A stretch of DNA of 64,000 nt from Pratylenchus scribneri (lineage: Eukaryota; Nematoda; Chromadorea; Rhabditida; Pratylenchidae). Position 1 is the first letter of the stretch. The number at the start of each line of letters is the position of its first letter. Location: the NCBI GenBank assembly GCA_030063045.1, contig JAQSEB010000001.1, forward strand, positions 1-64,000. Reading direction: 5' to 3'. A program made the position numbers and the translations under genes. A model generated the notes under the pieces. The model was given only the letters and a program-made list of their open reading frames with translations. It made no database searches and was not told the DNA's origin. This document shows, in pieces, positions 32,601-45,869 of this stretch.

Positions 32601-35600
32601 CCTAGAAAAAAATTTTTCAATTATTACTCCTTTTTTTGTCTAGTTGTTTTTACGACAATTTTTTTAACAAATTAAAATACTTTCGCTAATATTTATTTAT
32701 TAAAAAATAATAATTCCTACTTGAATGTGCATATTGGGAAGGAATGCCGAAGGACATCCATCCGGTTCAGCTTCCAATTTATCCTCCAATTGAGTGGACC
32801 AAAAATTCAGCCGGCGAATAATTTGCTCCAATTTTGGGAAATTTCTTGCAACTTCTATAAAATTTACATTTTATTTTTGAAAAATTTTTAATTAAACCGC
32901 GAAAATCGAGTCCAGCAATTTCGATGAAATATTCCAATTTTAAATAAATTTGCCGAATTATGGCCAATCGAATCAGCGTCCAAGCATATCCCTCCTGCGA
33001 TTCATGTGGAAAAATTTGATGTGATTTTTTGTCCTCTTCCATATAGTCGGTGTCTTGGAATTTGAAATAATCCGGGGCATCATCCAAATCGTTCGATTGG
33101 TCAACATTTTCGGATATTGAATCATCATCCGAATTATAATCAGAAGTGATGGTTGCTTGTTGCTCAATTGACACCTTTAATTGGAAAAATAGTATTTAAA
33201 TATAATTATTAATATAATGTGGAACCTTATCCATAAAATATTGAACAATATGCTTCCTTGGCGATACCCAAGTTTGGATAATTTGTTCCGATGAACCGTG
33301 GCCTGTTGTTGAAGTTGCATGTCCTCCTTTCTGTTGTGCAGACTTTGAAGAAGAGGTAAAGACCTTTTAAATTAATTTATAATTTTTAAATATTTAAAAA
33401 ATAAATTAATAATTTTAAAATATTAAAAAATAAAACCTTAGCATGCAATTTTGCCCGCATCGCTGCCAATTCATCCTCATTTAATTTTGGATCCGTCGAT
33501 TTTGTTGGATCAATTTTGGGTGCTAAAATTCAAAATATTTTCAAAAAATTAAAAATTTAAACCAACGTGGTGGTCTCATTGGAACGGCACTTCTCAATCG
33601 TCGTTCTCCGCCTCCACCAAATATCTCGCCAAACATTTTAGCGTCCACCGGATGGGCTGAAAGTCGATAAAGTAGTCGTGAATCGTACTGGGCCAATGCA
33701 TAGTAGAAAATTGCAATATAAATTGAAATGAAGAATTCCACAAGCAAAAGGCGTAAATTTGGTGGTGCTTCGTCCAAAAATCGTTCACGGGTGAGCAGAG
33801 CGATTAAATTGCTCACTCCAGGCCAATGATTCGGTGCATTTGTAACTTTCAAATGTTCCAAAACTGATGAATTTGCAATGGAAGAATGGCGGCGGGGTTG
33901 AGTTAAAGGGCTAAAAATGAGGAATTTTAAATATTTAAAAAATCGGATATTTACCCTGTAAATTGGGCTGATTGTGAAGTGAATGCTGCTAAATTTTCCA
34001 AATTTGACAAAGACTGATAAACACAAAATGAGAGTCCTTGACAAAGATTGAACATCTCGGTGGCCTTAAATAGCATTAAATTCATTTAAATAAAATATTA
34101 AAAACCTTTTCTGTATCAATTTGTTGTGGAATATTCTCAAATTCATTCAGAGTTGTCAACAAATTTGCGCATTGATCAGTGATGAATCGAAGTGGGGAAA
34201 TTGGCAACATAACATTTGGAGACAAAGAAGAAACCAACAATGGAAATGAATGAATATCCGGAATTGGTTCTAAAATATATGAATAAATATTTAATCCCCT
34301 TTTTACCATTAAGATGTTGTAATTCATCCTTTTCATTGCGTTGAACCTCCAAAAGCAATAAAAGTAATTCCATTTGAATGGCAATTAGCCGAATATTTCG
34401 GTGGCCATTTAATGCACAATATGCCGCCAAAGTGTGCAACATTTTTTGATGCTTCTTTAGCCAATTTCGTCGTCTCACAATTTGGCGAACGCGTTCACGT
34501 AACTGAAAAAAATATAAATAATATTGAAATTAATGGTTCAAAAGTTTATACCAAGCTCAAAATTTATATTCAATCGATAGATCTCGTTTTGGTTTGAGTT
34601 TAACCTATATTAATTTAGTTTTGAACCAAAAACTAAAACTGGTTTAAAAACCGTTTAAAACCCTTTTGACTAAACCTTAACAAATTATATAACATTCTAT
34701 GCATTTTGACCAACTCTATCCAATTGATTATATCGTATATGAACCTATAGGATTAACTCTTAAACCGTTTTTAATTATTTCGGAATTATGTATTATTTTC
34801 CATTAAATTAAATAATATCCATAAAAATTATATTTGTTTACCTCCAAACGATCCTGTTGCAAAGCCTCATGCAGAAGAGGCAATTGTTGCTGTTCCCTAT
34901 TTGAATTAGTCGACGCGGATGAATGTGCATCTTCATTTGTTGTTGAAGCAGTGATAGCAAATTCCTCTTCCCCGATCGATGGTTCATTCTCCATTTGTTG
35001 TTCCTCCTCTTCCGGATAACAAACTCGGCACAACATTTCACTCTTCTTCTCCAGCCAATTGTAGAGCTTTAAACGCAATTGTCCTCCGGCCACTTCCAAA
35101 TCTTCACTGGCCAATGTGTCCAATTCATCGGCCATTATGCTCAAAATTGAAAGAAGTTTCAGTTCTTGGAATTCTGGAGGGCATTTTGCCGGTATTGTGA
35201 GAGGAATAGATTTTGGTTTGTTGTGTAGATCGATGGGAATTTGTTCCACTTCCGATTCGCCATCATCATCGTCCCAATTTAATTCCAGCTTCTCTTCAAT
35301 TACTCGATTCACCGGTGCTGACCAATCAATCTGAAATAAAATTTTAGTTAAATATTACTAATTAATTTATCAATAAGGATGCATCTAAGCAGGCAGAATG
35401 AAAAAAGGGACAAAAATAGTCAATAAAATTGAGAATCTCTTGACTTTTAGTAATTTTAAAAACAATTTTCATTAAATTTTCAGAAAAAGAAGTATCAAAA
35501 TAACCCCTTTTCGACTAGAAAAATTATTTGTCGCGAGTGGGATTCGAACTTTCGATTCCCGGGCAGCCTTCTTTTTGCTTAATAAAGACCACTCACTTTT

Positions 35601-38600
35601 CCAATCGACTAAAACTTATTATTCGGAAAATTATATTAAGGAATCAAGTTTAAAAAAACAATTTAAAATTGGTATTTGCCTAACAATCCTATCCCTATTT
35701 TATTTATTACCTCTTCTTCCTGTTCAGATTGCTTATCATTTGTATCTGTCGTTGGAATTAATTTAATTGGCTGTTGCTGTTCTTCTTGTTGTAAATCAAA
35801 TTGTTCAGGCAAAGAACACAAAACATTCAATGCCAAATATGGGCAACCAGCATTCAAATGAGCATTTGCTGTACGCAAATATAGCTGTTTCTCATCATCG
35901 GTGACTTTTGAGCAAATTTGGCGTGTCAGTGACAAAAATTGTTCCGTCGTTGTGGTCGCAATTCCAGATCGAACCAATTTTTGACGAAGCTTAATTTATA
36001 ATTTAAATTTTCTATTTAAGAATTTAATTTTTACCACAAGAGGATGTCGCCTCAAAAATGTGTAAATATTGAAAATATCGGGGAGAGAAGGTGGCTGATG
36101 ATGCTGACAAATTATTTTAAAAATTATTCAATTTAATTGTGAAATTTACTAACTAAATTTTCCACTGATTGTGAACGTTCTCTAATTTCGCCGGTAGAAT
36201 CAATCTCATGAAGTAATGTTTCGGCAGAGAGAACATATTCATTCATAATCCACAAGGCCATGGAACGTTCAAATGGGTCCCTTAAAAATTGAATTTACAT
36301 TCAAATTAATGCCCAAAAATACCTTTTCGAATTTGGGAACACCACATCGACACTTTTCTCCTCCATTGCCATTTTTTGAATATATTCCGGATCACAGCCC
36401 AAAACATCTTTGCAAAGAAGTTCCGTCAAAAGCTCAAATTGTTTTTCCGTATCCGTTTCATACAGCCGTAGCACCACAATGGACAATTGCAAATCGTGGA
36501 TTCGATACAGAATTGTCTAAAAAAATTTAAATAAGTTAGGGTTTATAGATATAAGATTTTACAAAAAAAATTTGAAAATTCCTGAGGAGGCCTTAAAATT
36601 TAGGTCTCGGGTTCGAATCCACTCAAGGGAAAATAATTTTTTAGGCAGTTTTTGAATTATATAGCAAATTTCTTGCCGAAATATAGTAATTAAAACCAAA
36701 AAAAGGAATCAAAAACGCTGGCGCTAATAGGCCAAATTTTTTATAACGAAAAAAAATTTTCGATCAAAAATTATGATCAAATTCACATTTTATTTTATTA
36801 GCAAATTAATATTTAACAAACTTGTAATGCATCTTTCAGTGATCCACCCAACAAAAAGAATGCGGCCGCATGATGGAATCGATGTTTGCTCATTAAAATG
36901 AATGCATTTTTCAGCGCTGCCTTTTTCCACCTTTCATTTTGGAAGTCTTCCCGAAAGAATTCATACATCCGACTGTCATTGACTGTTCGAAACAGTTGAG
37001 TGAGGACATTCTTTTTCCTCATTGCCAAATAGAATAATGCCGCATCCATTGGTGCTTGATCCTTTTGGAATGCATTTTTTGCCACTCGTTCAATGCAATT
37101 CCGCAGGGTTGTGTTGTTTCGGAGCCACCACCCAATTCCATAGGCCCTTAAATTAAGGTAATATTTTAGTTCAGCTTCAGTCTCCATTTAGGAAAATAAT
37201 ACATTTATTTTTTGGCCTTTTAAAATATATAATAGATGGCGAGGGATTACGTATTTAAGGTCAAAAATTCTTATTTTTCAAAAGCATTTTTTAATAATTA
37301 CCTCAATTCATCCCAATTTTCTTGCTGCCGTTGAACACATGGAATTGTGTTCAACAATTCCGTTTCATTGTCTGAATGGAAGGCCGAAATCACATAAGTA
37401 GGCGATATTCCCCTTAATAAATATTATATTTAATCAAATTAATTTAGCAAACATTGTTTTTGACGGTTCCTTTTGATGATTCGAAATTGAAAGGCAAGAA
37501 GGGTCAAAAAATCCTTCATTTCTCAAAATTTCAAAAGCCGTAGGCTCATTAGTTGGTTTACAAAGCCTCGTCCCATGGATGCAATTAACGACGGACATTG
37601 TTGATGAAATATTCGTCGGTTGATTTGAAGCCAGCTCATTGGCGTTGAATGATGAGTCCATTTGAAGTCGCCAAAGATTCAGGCAACCATTTTGATGTTC
37701 AGTCAGCAGATAAATTTCATTGTTTTCTGCCATAAATTTATCGCAAGTGATGCAATCTTTAATAAATTAATTTTATTAAAATAAATAAAAATATTTTACT
37801 TTGTAATTGTAATTCATGTTTTTGTCCATTTTCGCCATTATCATTTATTGGATTAGTTTGCTGTATTTGTTGCCATTGTTCGAATAAATTTTGAAAGGAA
37901 GGTCGCATGGTATTGACGTGGGGCAAAAGTGAAATTGTGTCGGTGAGTGGGAATGCTTCCGGAATTCTGGATGAAAAACTGATGGTTGGTTGCTTCCATG
38001 GATCATCAAGCCATTCAAGTGTCCTAAAAAAATAAAATTAGACAATAATAAGAAAATTATTTAAATTGTAACAGTACAAAAGTTTATCCTAAGGACCATA
38101 AACCTTTACCCAATCGATAAATCTCATCTAAACGCATCAATTTGATTATGTTTTGGCTTTGGTTTAAACAATTCTAATTTATTTAAGTTTTGAACCAAAA
38201 TAGGTTTAAACCGTTTAATACCCTTTAATTTTGACCAGACCATAAAATTTTATATAACATTATATGCGTCTTGACCAGCTCTATACAATTAGGTAAAATG
38301 TAGGATAAACCCTTAAACCATTTTAATAATTTTAGTTTGACAATTTCAGTAAATTATTCAGCAAATTAAACAAAATCCTATTAATAAATCACTTAATAAA
38401 TTTCACTGACCATGTTAAAAGACTTCCATCAATTGGATGTATTGTGAAGAGAATATCGCAGGATTTGCTCCAATGACGAAGCAACTTTTCCAATTTATAA
38501 TCGATTAAATCCTTGGACAGTGGATTTTTATGTTGTTGGTGTTCTGCATTTTGATGATGGCCTGCTTTTGTATATAAATTTGGTGATGTTGTGGGATGAG

Positions 38601-41029
38601 GAAGTTGGGTGCTGGGCACATTCAACAATTCGGTTGCCAATCCGGTACTACTTGTTGAGGAGTGGAGGGAATGCATCATTTGACAAGGCGATATATCTAT
38701 AAAAAAGGAATTAAAATTTAATTTGGCTTTGTTTTGTAATTAACTTGAGAATTTTATATAAAATAAATAACTTATTTTTATCCTTTAATTAAATTAAAAT
38801 TTAATAACCTCTCGAATCACTTTTCTCGAATATACTCTCGGCCAAAATCCTCTGTGTGCCAATTTCAAATTCATATTCCTTATTGTTTAGCCAATGAACA
38901 GTAAATGGCCGTGTTTGAACTCTTCTCGGCTTTTTGATTTTTGGATCTCCGTCAATTTGGCTGCTACTCATGGATGGGACCAGGAAACAATCTTTTTATT
39001 CATTTAATACTTTTAATAAAATAAATTAAACCATTTTCGGCATTAATTGTGGCCGCCAAACAAAACACAAGAGTATCACTTGGAGTGTAAGCGGGAATTG
39101 AGAAATCGGCAAATGTTGAACTTCGAATCATTTCATTTGTTGTTCCAGGCATTGTATGGTCGACAATGCTCACTTTCTTCTTTTCATTCCTGAATTAATT
39201 AATTAAAGTTTAATAATTAAGGATTTGATAATTAGGTATTATTAAAAAATAATTAAATAGGTGACTTAAAAGGCATAAAAGGGGAAAATACAAAATTGTA
39301 CAAAATAGGCAAGTAAAATTGAATTTTTTTTAGACTTTTTATAAAATTTTTACACATTTTTGGAAATTTTTTACAAAATTTTTGTGAAAAATGCCTAAAA
39401 AATTATCAAAAATTATTTTTCCTTATAAATTAAATTACTTGTAGTATGTGGGATTCGAACTTTCGACTAAAAGTCAACACTCTTCGCCAATGGACAAAAC
39501 CCGTCATTCGCCAAAATTTATAAAGTTGACTACCTAATTGTTTTTTAAGGCGAAAAATCCAATAAAAAATTCCCAATCATCTGAAATTCCATTCCTAGTA
39601 ATAATATTTTGGACTACTTACATAATATTCGTCAATTTATGGACCAGTCGATTCTTTGCCTTTCTCATTTGAAATGCCACTCGATGGGAATTGTGGCTCT
39701 TCTTTGATGGTTTATTGAAATTATTTTCCTTATCGTGATGAATGGCAATTGCATTTTGGACTGCATTGATGAAATGTAATTCGGGTGTTGGCTCATTGCT
39801 GGGAATTTCCTTCCAAATTCGGGCCGTATTATCCTCACACCAAGTGATCAATGCATTATGGACAAGGCGACGAGGCATTAAATGGCCACCGGAATGACGC
39901 CATTCAAAGCCACAAATTGGAGCCGGATGTTGGATATAGATGAAGGAGAACGATTGAGAATCTATTGAAAACAAATTTTATATATTTGTATTTATTGCAT
40001 CAGTCTTTAAGGTAAAATTAAATACCATCGATTAAATTCTATGGGCCCGTCGCCCCTCGCCCGTGTCATTCTTTTAGCCATATCTCATCAAGCTCAATGA
40101 GGCCATATACCATTTGAAAGCAACAAGTACCGAGTACGCTTTACAGTCTGTTATTTTGTGAATTTCCTTCTTTAAAATAAACATTCCTTTGAGTAAAATA
40201 ACAAAAATTTTTGAAACTCAATCGATGGTATTCAATGTTACCATTTGCCCTAATAAGCATACCTTTGAGTTGATACCAAATTTTGACCATTGGTTCCTTT
40301 TCACTGGATGTTGCAAATAATGTGCCATCATGCGAAACTCGAACATGCTTAATTTTATTGGCCAGCTTCGTTTGCCAAATTACTTCCCATGTGCATTCCT
40401 TAATTTATAATATTTTAATCATTTTTGATAAAAATTTGTTTTTTACATCTTCTGCCGGGTTCAGTGAGAATTTGACTTCACCATTTTTTGCACTTGGACG
40501 ATTCACATCAATAGCACATGAAATTAGCTTATGTTGGTAAAGTTGAATGTATTTTTCCGCAAATATCAACAGACGATAACCATCCAATAGCCAATGAATA
40601 TAATCGATTTGGTTATCCAAATCCATGTTTTGTGTTTGAATCCAATTATATGGTGGCTAAATTAATTTATTATAAATTTAATTATTATTATAAAAAATAA
40701 ACTTGTTGGCCATTATTTTGTGAAATTGGCTCATAAATTTGCACATTTTTATCGCTGCAAATTGCAATTTTCCCTGATTCATTGCAAGCACTGACAGTTG
40801 TAATTTGTCGATCAAAACCACTTGGAATTATTTGAATTTGTTTGAAATTCTCATCCAAAATGAAGAGATCCTTGCCAATGGCACATGCCTTAAAATTGAT
40901 AAACTTTTATTAAACTTTAATAGCAGAACTCACAATGAAATTGAGTCCATCGATATTTCCAATTGAATAGGAATTGTTTGTTCGATTCAATGTGCCAATT
41001 AAAACTTGATTTATATTGTTGGTCTGCAT
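29612..41029 (-). CDS. Rabconnectin-3 alpha (DMXL1/DMXL2 family), V-ATPase regulator
   Basis: A giant multi-exon minus-strand gene. The ATG at 41029 follows the acceptor TTATTCCAG and begins MQTNNINQVLIGTLNR, matching the DMXL N-terminus. WD40-type exons follow: LDNQIDYIHWLLDGYRLLIF, then NKIKHVRVSHDGTLFATSSE, then PICGFEWRHSGGH. A central RAVE/Rav1-type exon (37187-36813) carries AYGIGWWLRNNTTLRNCIER, KKNVLTQLFRTVNDSRMYEF and SAAFFLLGGSLKDAL-like sequence, the family hallmark. An acidic exon around 35312-34850 has NWDDDDGESEVEQIP. C-terminal WD40 repeats end MFSCGADNSLKIRTIPSLL before the stop. In animals this subunit pairs with WDR7 to promote V-ATPase assembly on endosomes and synaptic vesicles. 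The full exon list was not resolved base by base. Introns carry tRNA-derived and family B insertions. Confidence 0.9.
30825..31040. repeat. Dispersed intron repeat, family B (copy 2)
   Basis: Contains ATAGAGCTGGTCAAGACTCA, GTTATGGTTTGGTCAAAATT and ATTAAACGGTTTAAATCC, shared with the copies at 6.8, 34.5 and 38.1 kb. It is in the opposite orientation to the copy at 6.8 kb and lies in a rabconnectin-3 intron. Confidence 0.6.
31973..32130 (+). mobile_element. tRNA-derived SINE-like insertion (intronic)
   Basis: An A-box-like TAGCTTAGTGG (31974-31984) and a B-box-like GAGTTCGAAAC (about 32013-32023) at internal pol III promoter spacing are followed by CTCGCCGGGGCAG. A T-rich tail with CACTTTTATGCATTTTTATA and ATAGTAAAAATTAC resembles the tails of the copies at 36.6 and 58.5 kb. 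Confidence 0.55.
34530..34775. repeat. Dispersed intron repeat, family B (copy 3)
   Basis: Shares TCAATCGATAGATCTCGTTT, GTTTTGAACCAAAAACTAAA, GGTTTAAAAACCGTTTAAAA and TATGCATTTTGACCAACTC with the fuller copy at 38.1 kb, in the same orientation. It lies in a rabconnectin-3 intron. Confidence 0.6.
35530..35610 (-). mobile_element. tRNA-derived fragment (intronic)
   Basis: On the minus strand it ends AAAGTTCGAATCCCACTCGC, a B-box and T-arm-like sequence preceded by a run resembling a degraded tRNA body (GAGTGGTCTTTATTAAGC). It matches the minus-strand copy at 39.44 kb in the segment AAAGTTCGAATCCCA. Confidence 0.5.
36565..36705 (+). mobile_element. tRNA-derived SINE-like insertion (intronic)
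   Basis: A B-box-like GGGTTCGAATCC (36609-36620) is preceded by CCTTAAAATTTAGGTCTC and followed by ACTCAAGGGAAAATAATTTT and a tail with AAATATAGTAATTAAAACC. This layout is shared with the copy at 58.5 kb (TTTAGAGGTCATGGGTTCGA). Confidence 0.55.
38080..38335. repeat. Dispersed intron repeat, family B (fullest copy)
   Basis: Begins ACCATAAACCTTTACCCAAT, contains TCTAAACGCATCAATTTGAT, TTTTGAACCAAAATAGGTTT and AAACCGTTTAATACCCTTTA, and ends GCGTCTTGACCAGCTCTATA and AACCCTTAAACCATTTT. The A(A/G)ACGCAT words near the two ends are inverted relative to each other, suggesting weak terminal inverted repeats. Confidence 0.6.
39441..39510 (-). mobile_element. tRNA-derived fragment (intronic)
   Basis: On the minus strand it reads GTTTTGTCCATTGGCGAAGA, then GTTGACTTTTAGTCGAAAG, then TTCGAATCCCACATACTAC. 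This is a tRNA-like body with a recognisable B box, in a rabconnectin-3 intron. Confidence 0.5.
40070..40220. repeat. Foldback family A, left-half fragment (intronic)
   Basis: Left end TCTTTTAGCCATATCTCATC with a partial local duplication CAAGCTCAATGAGG, then CCATATACCATTTGAAAGC and interior AAATAAACATTCCTTTGAGT. The right end is missing. Confidence 0.65.
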
Positions 41030-41658
41030 CACTTCTGGAATAAAATTATTTAAATTTTTATTACTATTTACTACTTACCCGAAAAATTATTGGACTTTGG
41101 AGTTTGGAATTTGGATGATTTGAATGGATGGAAATCGTCCTGAAAACAAACTTATTGAGTATTTTAAATTTTTCTTTATTTTTAATTCATCTTATTCCCT
41201 AGTCTCCCTGCCTTTGAATTCTCATTTTTATTTGTAAATTTGTTAAAATTTTGAGGCCTTTTTTATTTTCTTTTTATTTTTTAAGCCATTTTTTATTTTC
41301 TTTTTTTACGGCATTTATTTTTTAATATTCTTTTCTTCTCGCCGTTATATTTTCTTTTTAAGGCATTTATTTTTTTAATATGCTTTTCTTCTCGCCGTTA
41401 TACCTATTTTCTTTTTTTACGGCATTTATCTTTTATTCGGCCATTTTTAAATTATTTAATTTTTAGTATTATTTTTTTTCTAAACATTAATATTTTGCCA
41501 TTTTAATTTTTTCTGAATTATTAATGAATGATAATAAAATAAATATGAATGGTATATAAAATAACCAATAAATTTAAAATTAATAAATTTCAAACAGTTC
41601 ATCTTTATCAAATAAAATAAAATGGAAAATGAGTATCAAATTTTATAAATAATTTCCT

Positions 41659-43146
41659 TCAATAATTCAATTCGCCCAAAAATATTCGTTTGTCGCTTCC
41701 GGCCGAGAGTACTAAAATTGAAATTTATTTTTAAAAAAAATGTATTTTTGCTTACAAATGGATTCTTTTGGATGAAAATCAACAGCATTCACGGAACCTT
41801 GATGCCCAGGCAATTTGTAAGCAATGTTTCTTGAGCCAACATCCCAAACATAAACAAATCGGTCGCTCGAACCTGTAAAAATTAATTAAAATTTTAAAAA
41901 TTGAGAGAAAACCGCAAGCTATTCGATGTCCATCCGGAGACCATGCACATTTCAGTAAATTCTAAAAATTATTTTTTTTAATATTTAAAATAGTAATACT
42001 TAGTAATTCATACCTTTTCGAAGTTATGTTGATGTCCGGAAAACACTTTCACACATCGCAGATTGGTAACATACGGTCGAATATCGAACATTCTTGCAGT
42101 ACAATCCATTGAATTCGACAAAACATGATTCCCATCCGGACTGAGGCTCAATCCCGTGACTGTATCAGAGTGACCGGGCATTTGATAAAGGAGGTCTTTG
42201 CGTCTAACATCCCAGACCTGGAATGTGAAAAATTATTTAGAATCCCCTAAAATTCAAATGAATTTTTGAACTAAATTGCTAATTAAAATTAGCAATGAAC
42301 CCCACCTTCAATGTATTATCAATGCCACCGCTGACAACCAATTCCGCAGTATCATTGAAGGTGACCGCGGTCACTTGAAACTTGTTTGTATTTTCAAAAG
42401 TTATTACCGGCTCTCGTCGTCGCAAATCATTAATCTGAATTATTATTTTTACACATTTTGGATTTTGGTATTATGAATTATTTTTCAACCTGAATTGTGC
42501 CATCATCTGAGCCAGAGCAAATCAAATCCGGACCACGCCGTGCCGGATGACAAGCGTTCACAAAATCAGTGTGGCTCCGAAAACGGCGAGTGCATATTCC
42601 AGTTTCCATGTCCCATGCGCGAACAGTTTTGTCAGTTGAGCAAGTGTAAAGGTAACTAAAATTTTGCGAATTTATTTATCAATCTAATATTTTACCTTGT
42701 GTCCGTATTAAAATGAACATCCATAATCGCATTCTTATGACCCGTAATTGTCGAAAAATTCTCGCATTCACCGTAAACATTCCATAGAACTAAAAATTTG
42801 CTTAATTATTAGTCTGTTTAATTTTTAAAATTACAAATTTTCATATCAAATCCAACTGAAGCCAGGAAATTTCCATCCTGACTGAATCTGGCTGCATATA
42901 TCTCCCCTTCATGTCCTGTGAGTAGCATAATCGGTGATTGCAAATTTGTTGTTCGTTGCGGACCGCCATTCTCTGTTCTAGGCTCCCCCACTGCCACAAG
43001 AGCGCCCTCTTGATCGAATCTTGGTCGCTTTGTATCTAAAAGCAAGGGATTTAATTGATTTGTTAACTGCAAAATATAAGCAAACCTCGTCTGGCAACAA
43101 TTGGTAGTGAAGGTCGTTTGAATACTTCTGAAGCAACATCAGTCAT
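41659..43146 (-). CDS. snrp-40: U5 snRNP 40 kDa WD40 protein (SNRNP40)
   Basis: The ATG at 43146 gives MTDVASEVFKRPSLPIVARR. A first intron then leads to DTKRPRFDQEGALVAVG and the family landmark LQSPIMLLTGHEGEIYAARF, followed by seven WD40 blades over short exons. The last exon encodes LSAGSDKRIFLGELNY before TGA at 41661-41659, matching the SNRNP40 end (SASSDKR...GEI). The product is a component of the U5 snRNP and the PRPF8-BRR2-EFTUD2 assembly in the nucleus. It is head to head with SRA1, with 610 bp between the start codons. The gene symbol follows worm-style naming and is tentative. Confidence 0.9.
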
Positions 43147-43756
43147 TTTTAGGTGTATTGTTTGATTTTCTGCTTAAATCTAGTAATTAAATGAAGTGAA
43201 TCTTTATATAATTAGAATCTGCTCTTTTTTACAACCGTTTTATTTACGGACGGTTTATATAAATTTATTGCTGTGGTTGTAGCAAAACTAAACCTAACTT
43301 AAAACGTAAAAACGAAATTTTGGGGAGGGAAGTATAGCGACTTCCGCATGCCGCATTCACAGCGCAGCGCAGCGCGCAGCTAAAAAAATCGATCGTGATC
43401 GTGATATGATTTTTGCCAAGAAGTGAAAATAGTACATAAAATCTGGAGTCGAGAGATGAAAAAGTGCACAAATGCAAATATTTAAGATCTAGATCTCTCG
43501 TTCTCATGCTTTTAGCCGAAAATCGCTAATAATAAATTAAATTTAGCGATTTTTGATTTTCCCCGCCATCATTCATCCTTCCACTATCCACTTCCATCTA
43601 TCTCCATCCTAATGATAATCAATGTGATTGAACACGTAATCATAAACACATCAAATCGTATTATCAAACTTTTCTATTGTTGTGGATTAATTTTATTAAC
43701 CTACTTATCAAATAATTAAACGCATTTTAAGGAAATTGATCATTCATTACTCAAAA
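43147..43756. promoter_or_regulatory. Divergent intergenic promoter region between SNRNP40 and SRA1
   Basis: The 610 bp separate two outward-facing ATGs and must hold both 5' regions. It contains a GC-rich repeat, GCGCAGCGCAGCGCGCAGC (about 43360-43379), and the palindrome-like ATCGATCGTGATCGTGATAT just after it. No TATA element can be assigned with confidence. Confidence 0.4.
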
Positions 43757-45455
43757 ATGGCTTCATTACTTGAGGAAATGGAAAATAATCAACAGCAGAA
43801 TTCTACGCCCGGTTGGAATGATCCGCCGCCATCAATGCCAGTTCAAAATTCAGCGGTTTGCAATAATAATCGACTCCATTTGCAAAGACTTAGGAGACCA
43901 GTCGATCCATCTGTTCAGGTAAAAATCATATCATAATAAATGTATAATATTATTTATTTCCCATTCTTTTTCCAGGGGAATCCTTTTCAAAGTACACCAC
44001 AACAAAACTTAAATACGAAAACAATGCAAAATGAATTGACAGCAACGACCAATCCACATTTCCATCATTCGCGATCTTTTCCACAACTCAATCAACACGG
44101 ACCAATGTCAGCAATTGGTTTAGGCACTCATCCTGGATCCGCATTCAGTCCAACCTCCTCAGTTGGCCTCTCCAATGTCGTGAATTCTTCACAATCGCAA
44201 AACTCACTTTCACCAATTGTTCAACCAAATTCCTGTAGGTATAATTTATTAGATTAAAAGCTAAAATAGTATAGTCATAGTCTCATTTTTTTATTTCTTT
44301 GTTAATTATTTCCTCAATTTTAGTCGCTAATCCTCCACCACCTCAAATGGCGACAATCCACCATCCACATTCTCATCCTAACCTGCTGGCCACTTCACCG
44401 CCATCCCATTTGCCATCCCAGCCGCAGCCGGCACCTGCGCAATCGATAATGGCCAATCCAACAGCAACGATGGTCGCATCAATCCAACAAAGCTTTGTTA
44501 CCGCCGCCCCCGCCGCCAATTTAGGCTCTTCTCAACCTCATTATGTATGCTATTCATAAAAAATTCCTTAAAAGTAATGGAAATGGAAAAATGATATTAA
44601 AGGATTCATCGAGTGGTGGGGAATTACAACAACCACCAACAAATCTGCAGCATCCAAATTTGGCACCACCACTGCCCACCAATCCTGTTTCAGTCCCACC
44701 TGTCACATTCTTCCAAAATCAAAGTATTGTTGAGAACAGCGCCGCCGCAATGCAACAGCAAATTTTGCCTCCCCAAATTCACAACAACAATGGTGGAATT
44801 TCTTCAATGATGGCCGTTCCCGTTCAAAATGATGAACAACCAATAAATGGCCAATTGTTCTCCCCGCCAAACATTGTTCCATTGAGAGCTGATCAACACA
44901 ATCGACCAACCACACAACCCGTTCCAAATGATTATAGGTTAGCCATAATAAAATTTTTAATTTATTTAATCCCATTTTTTTGAAGAATTCCCGTCAAAGC
45001 GGCCGGTGATGTTTCGCTCAGTGGCACTCAATTGGTGTCTTTCCTTACAAAAGCAACGCTTATTTTGCCTCAGGTTTAAATTCTTTAAAATATCAAAAAT
45101 TGAACTAAAAATTTAGGGTCCAATGCGCGAGGGAATTCAGCTTAGGATCAATCAATTTGGTGAATTTGTTCGAGCAGGCCAAATTTCGGAACCATGCCTT
45201 AAGAAGCTCAATTTTGTTGTGGATGGTAAGAAATATGGATAATAAATTATTTCTAATTTTTTCTTAATTTTAGCAATTGATCGGCAAATTTATGATGAAG
45301 CTGCACAATTCTTTGAACAAATGTTGGTTGCCTATCAAAATGATTGTGCTTTGGGTGGATGGGCGCATGGAATTCGATTGCTGATCCAGGAATTGCGAGG
45401 ACACCAACAATTGCCAAATAGAGCCCATTCTGCAGGAGCAAGACAACATTTTTAG
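43757..45455 (+). CDS. SRA1 (steroid receptor RNA activator protein) homologue
   Basis: Starts MASLLEEMENNQQQ and soon contains GWNDPPPSM, equivalent to the conserved N-terminal GWNDPP motif of SRA1. A long Pro/Gln/Asn-rich middle follows (ANPPPPQMATIHHPHSHPN and similar). The C-terminal exons encode the SRA1/Sec31-type helical domain: REGIQLRINQFGEFVRAGQI, CLKKLNFVVDAIDRQIYDEA and WAHGIRLLIQELRGHQQ, ending before TAG at 45453. Phases match through seven exons. In animals SRA1 acts as a nuclear-receptor co-regulator, and the C-terminal fold is shared with Sec31. Sec31 itself is unlikely because no WD40 region precedes it and the GWNDPP motif is present. Confidence 0.8.
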
Positions 45456-45869
45456 GCGGACGAATATTTTCAATCTTTTCCTCATTTCACAAAACAAAAT
45501 TTTCCTTTCATTCCCATTTTATTGTCATTAATTGGTGATAGTTTTTCATTTGGACGAAAGAAATTTTTCCATTCTCTCCTCTTATGTTTAAATTAAATTA
45601 TCTTTTTTTTGTAATCTTTCATTTAGTTGTATTTCTGTTCTATCCTTAATTCACACATTTTTCCTGTAAGATTCGACGAGTTGTGATTTTCAATCAATAT
45701 CAAAATTGCAGAATTTTATATTTTTTCTTCAACAAATTTCAAATTGAATGGTGTAAATGAATTTGGTTAAAGATATTTAAAACATTTTTCGAATTGTATA
45801 AATCAAATTATTATTTATTTATCAATTAATTCAAAACTGATTAAAATTTCCACTCATTTTTAATAGAAA

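Noticed and set aside
43757..45455. Sec31 COPII coat gene
   Set aside because: The C-terminal domain is shared with Sec31, but there is no WD40 region and the N-terminal GWNDPP motif points to SRA1.
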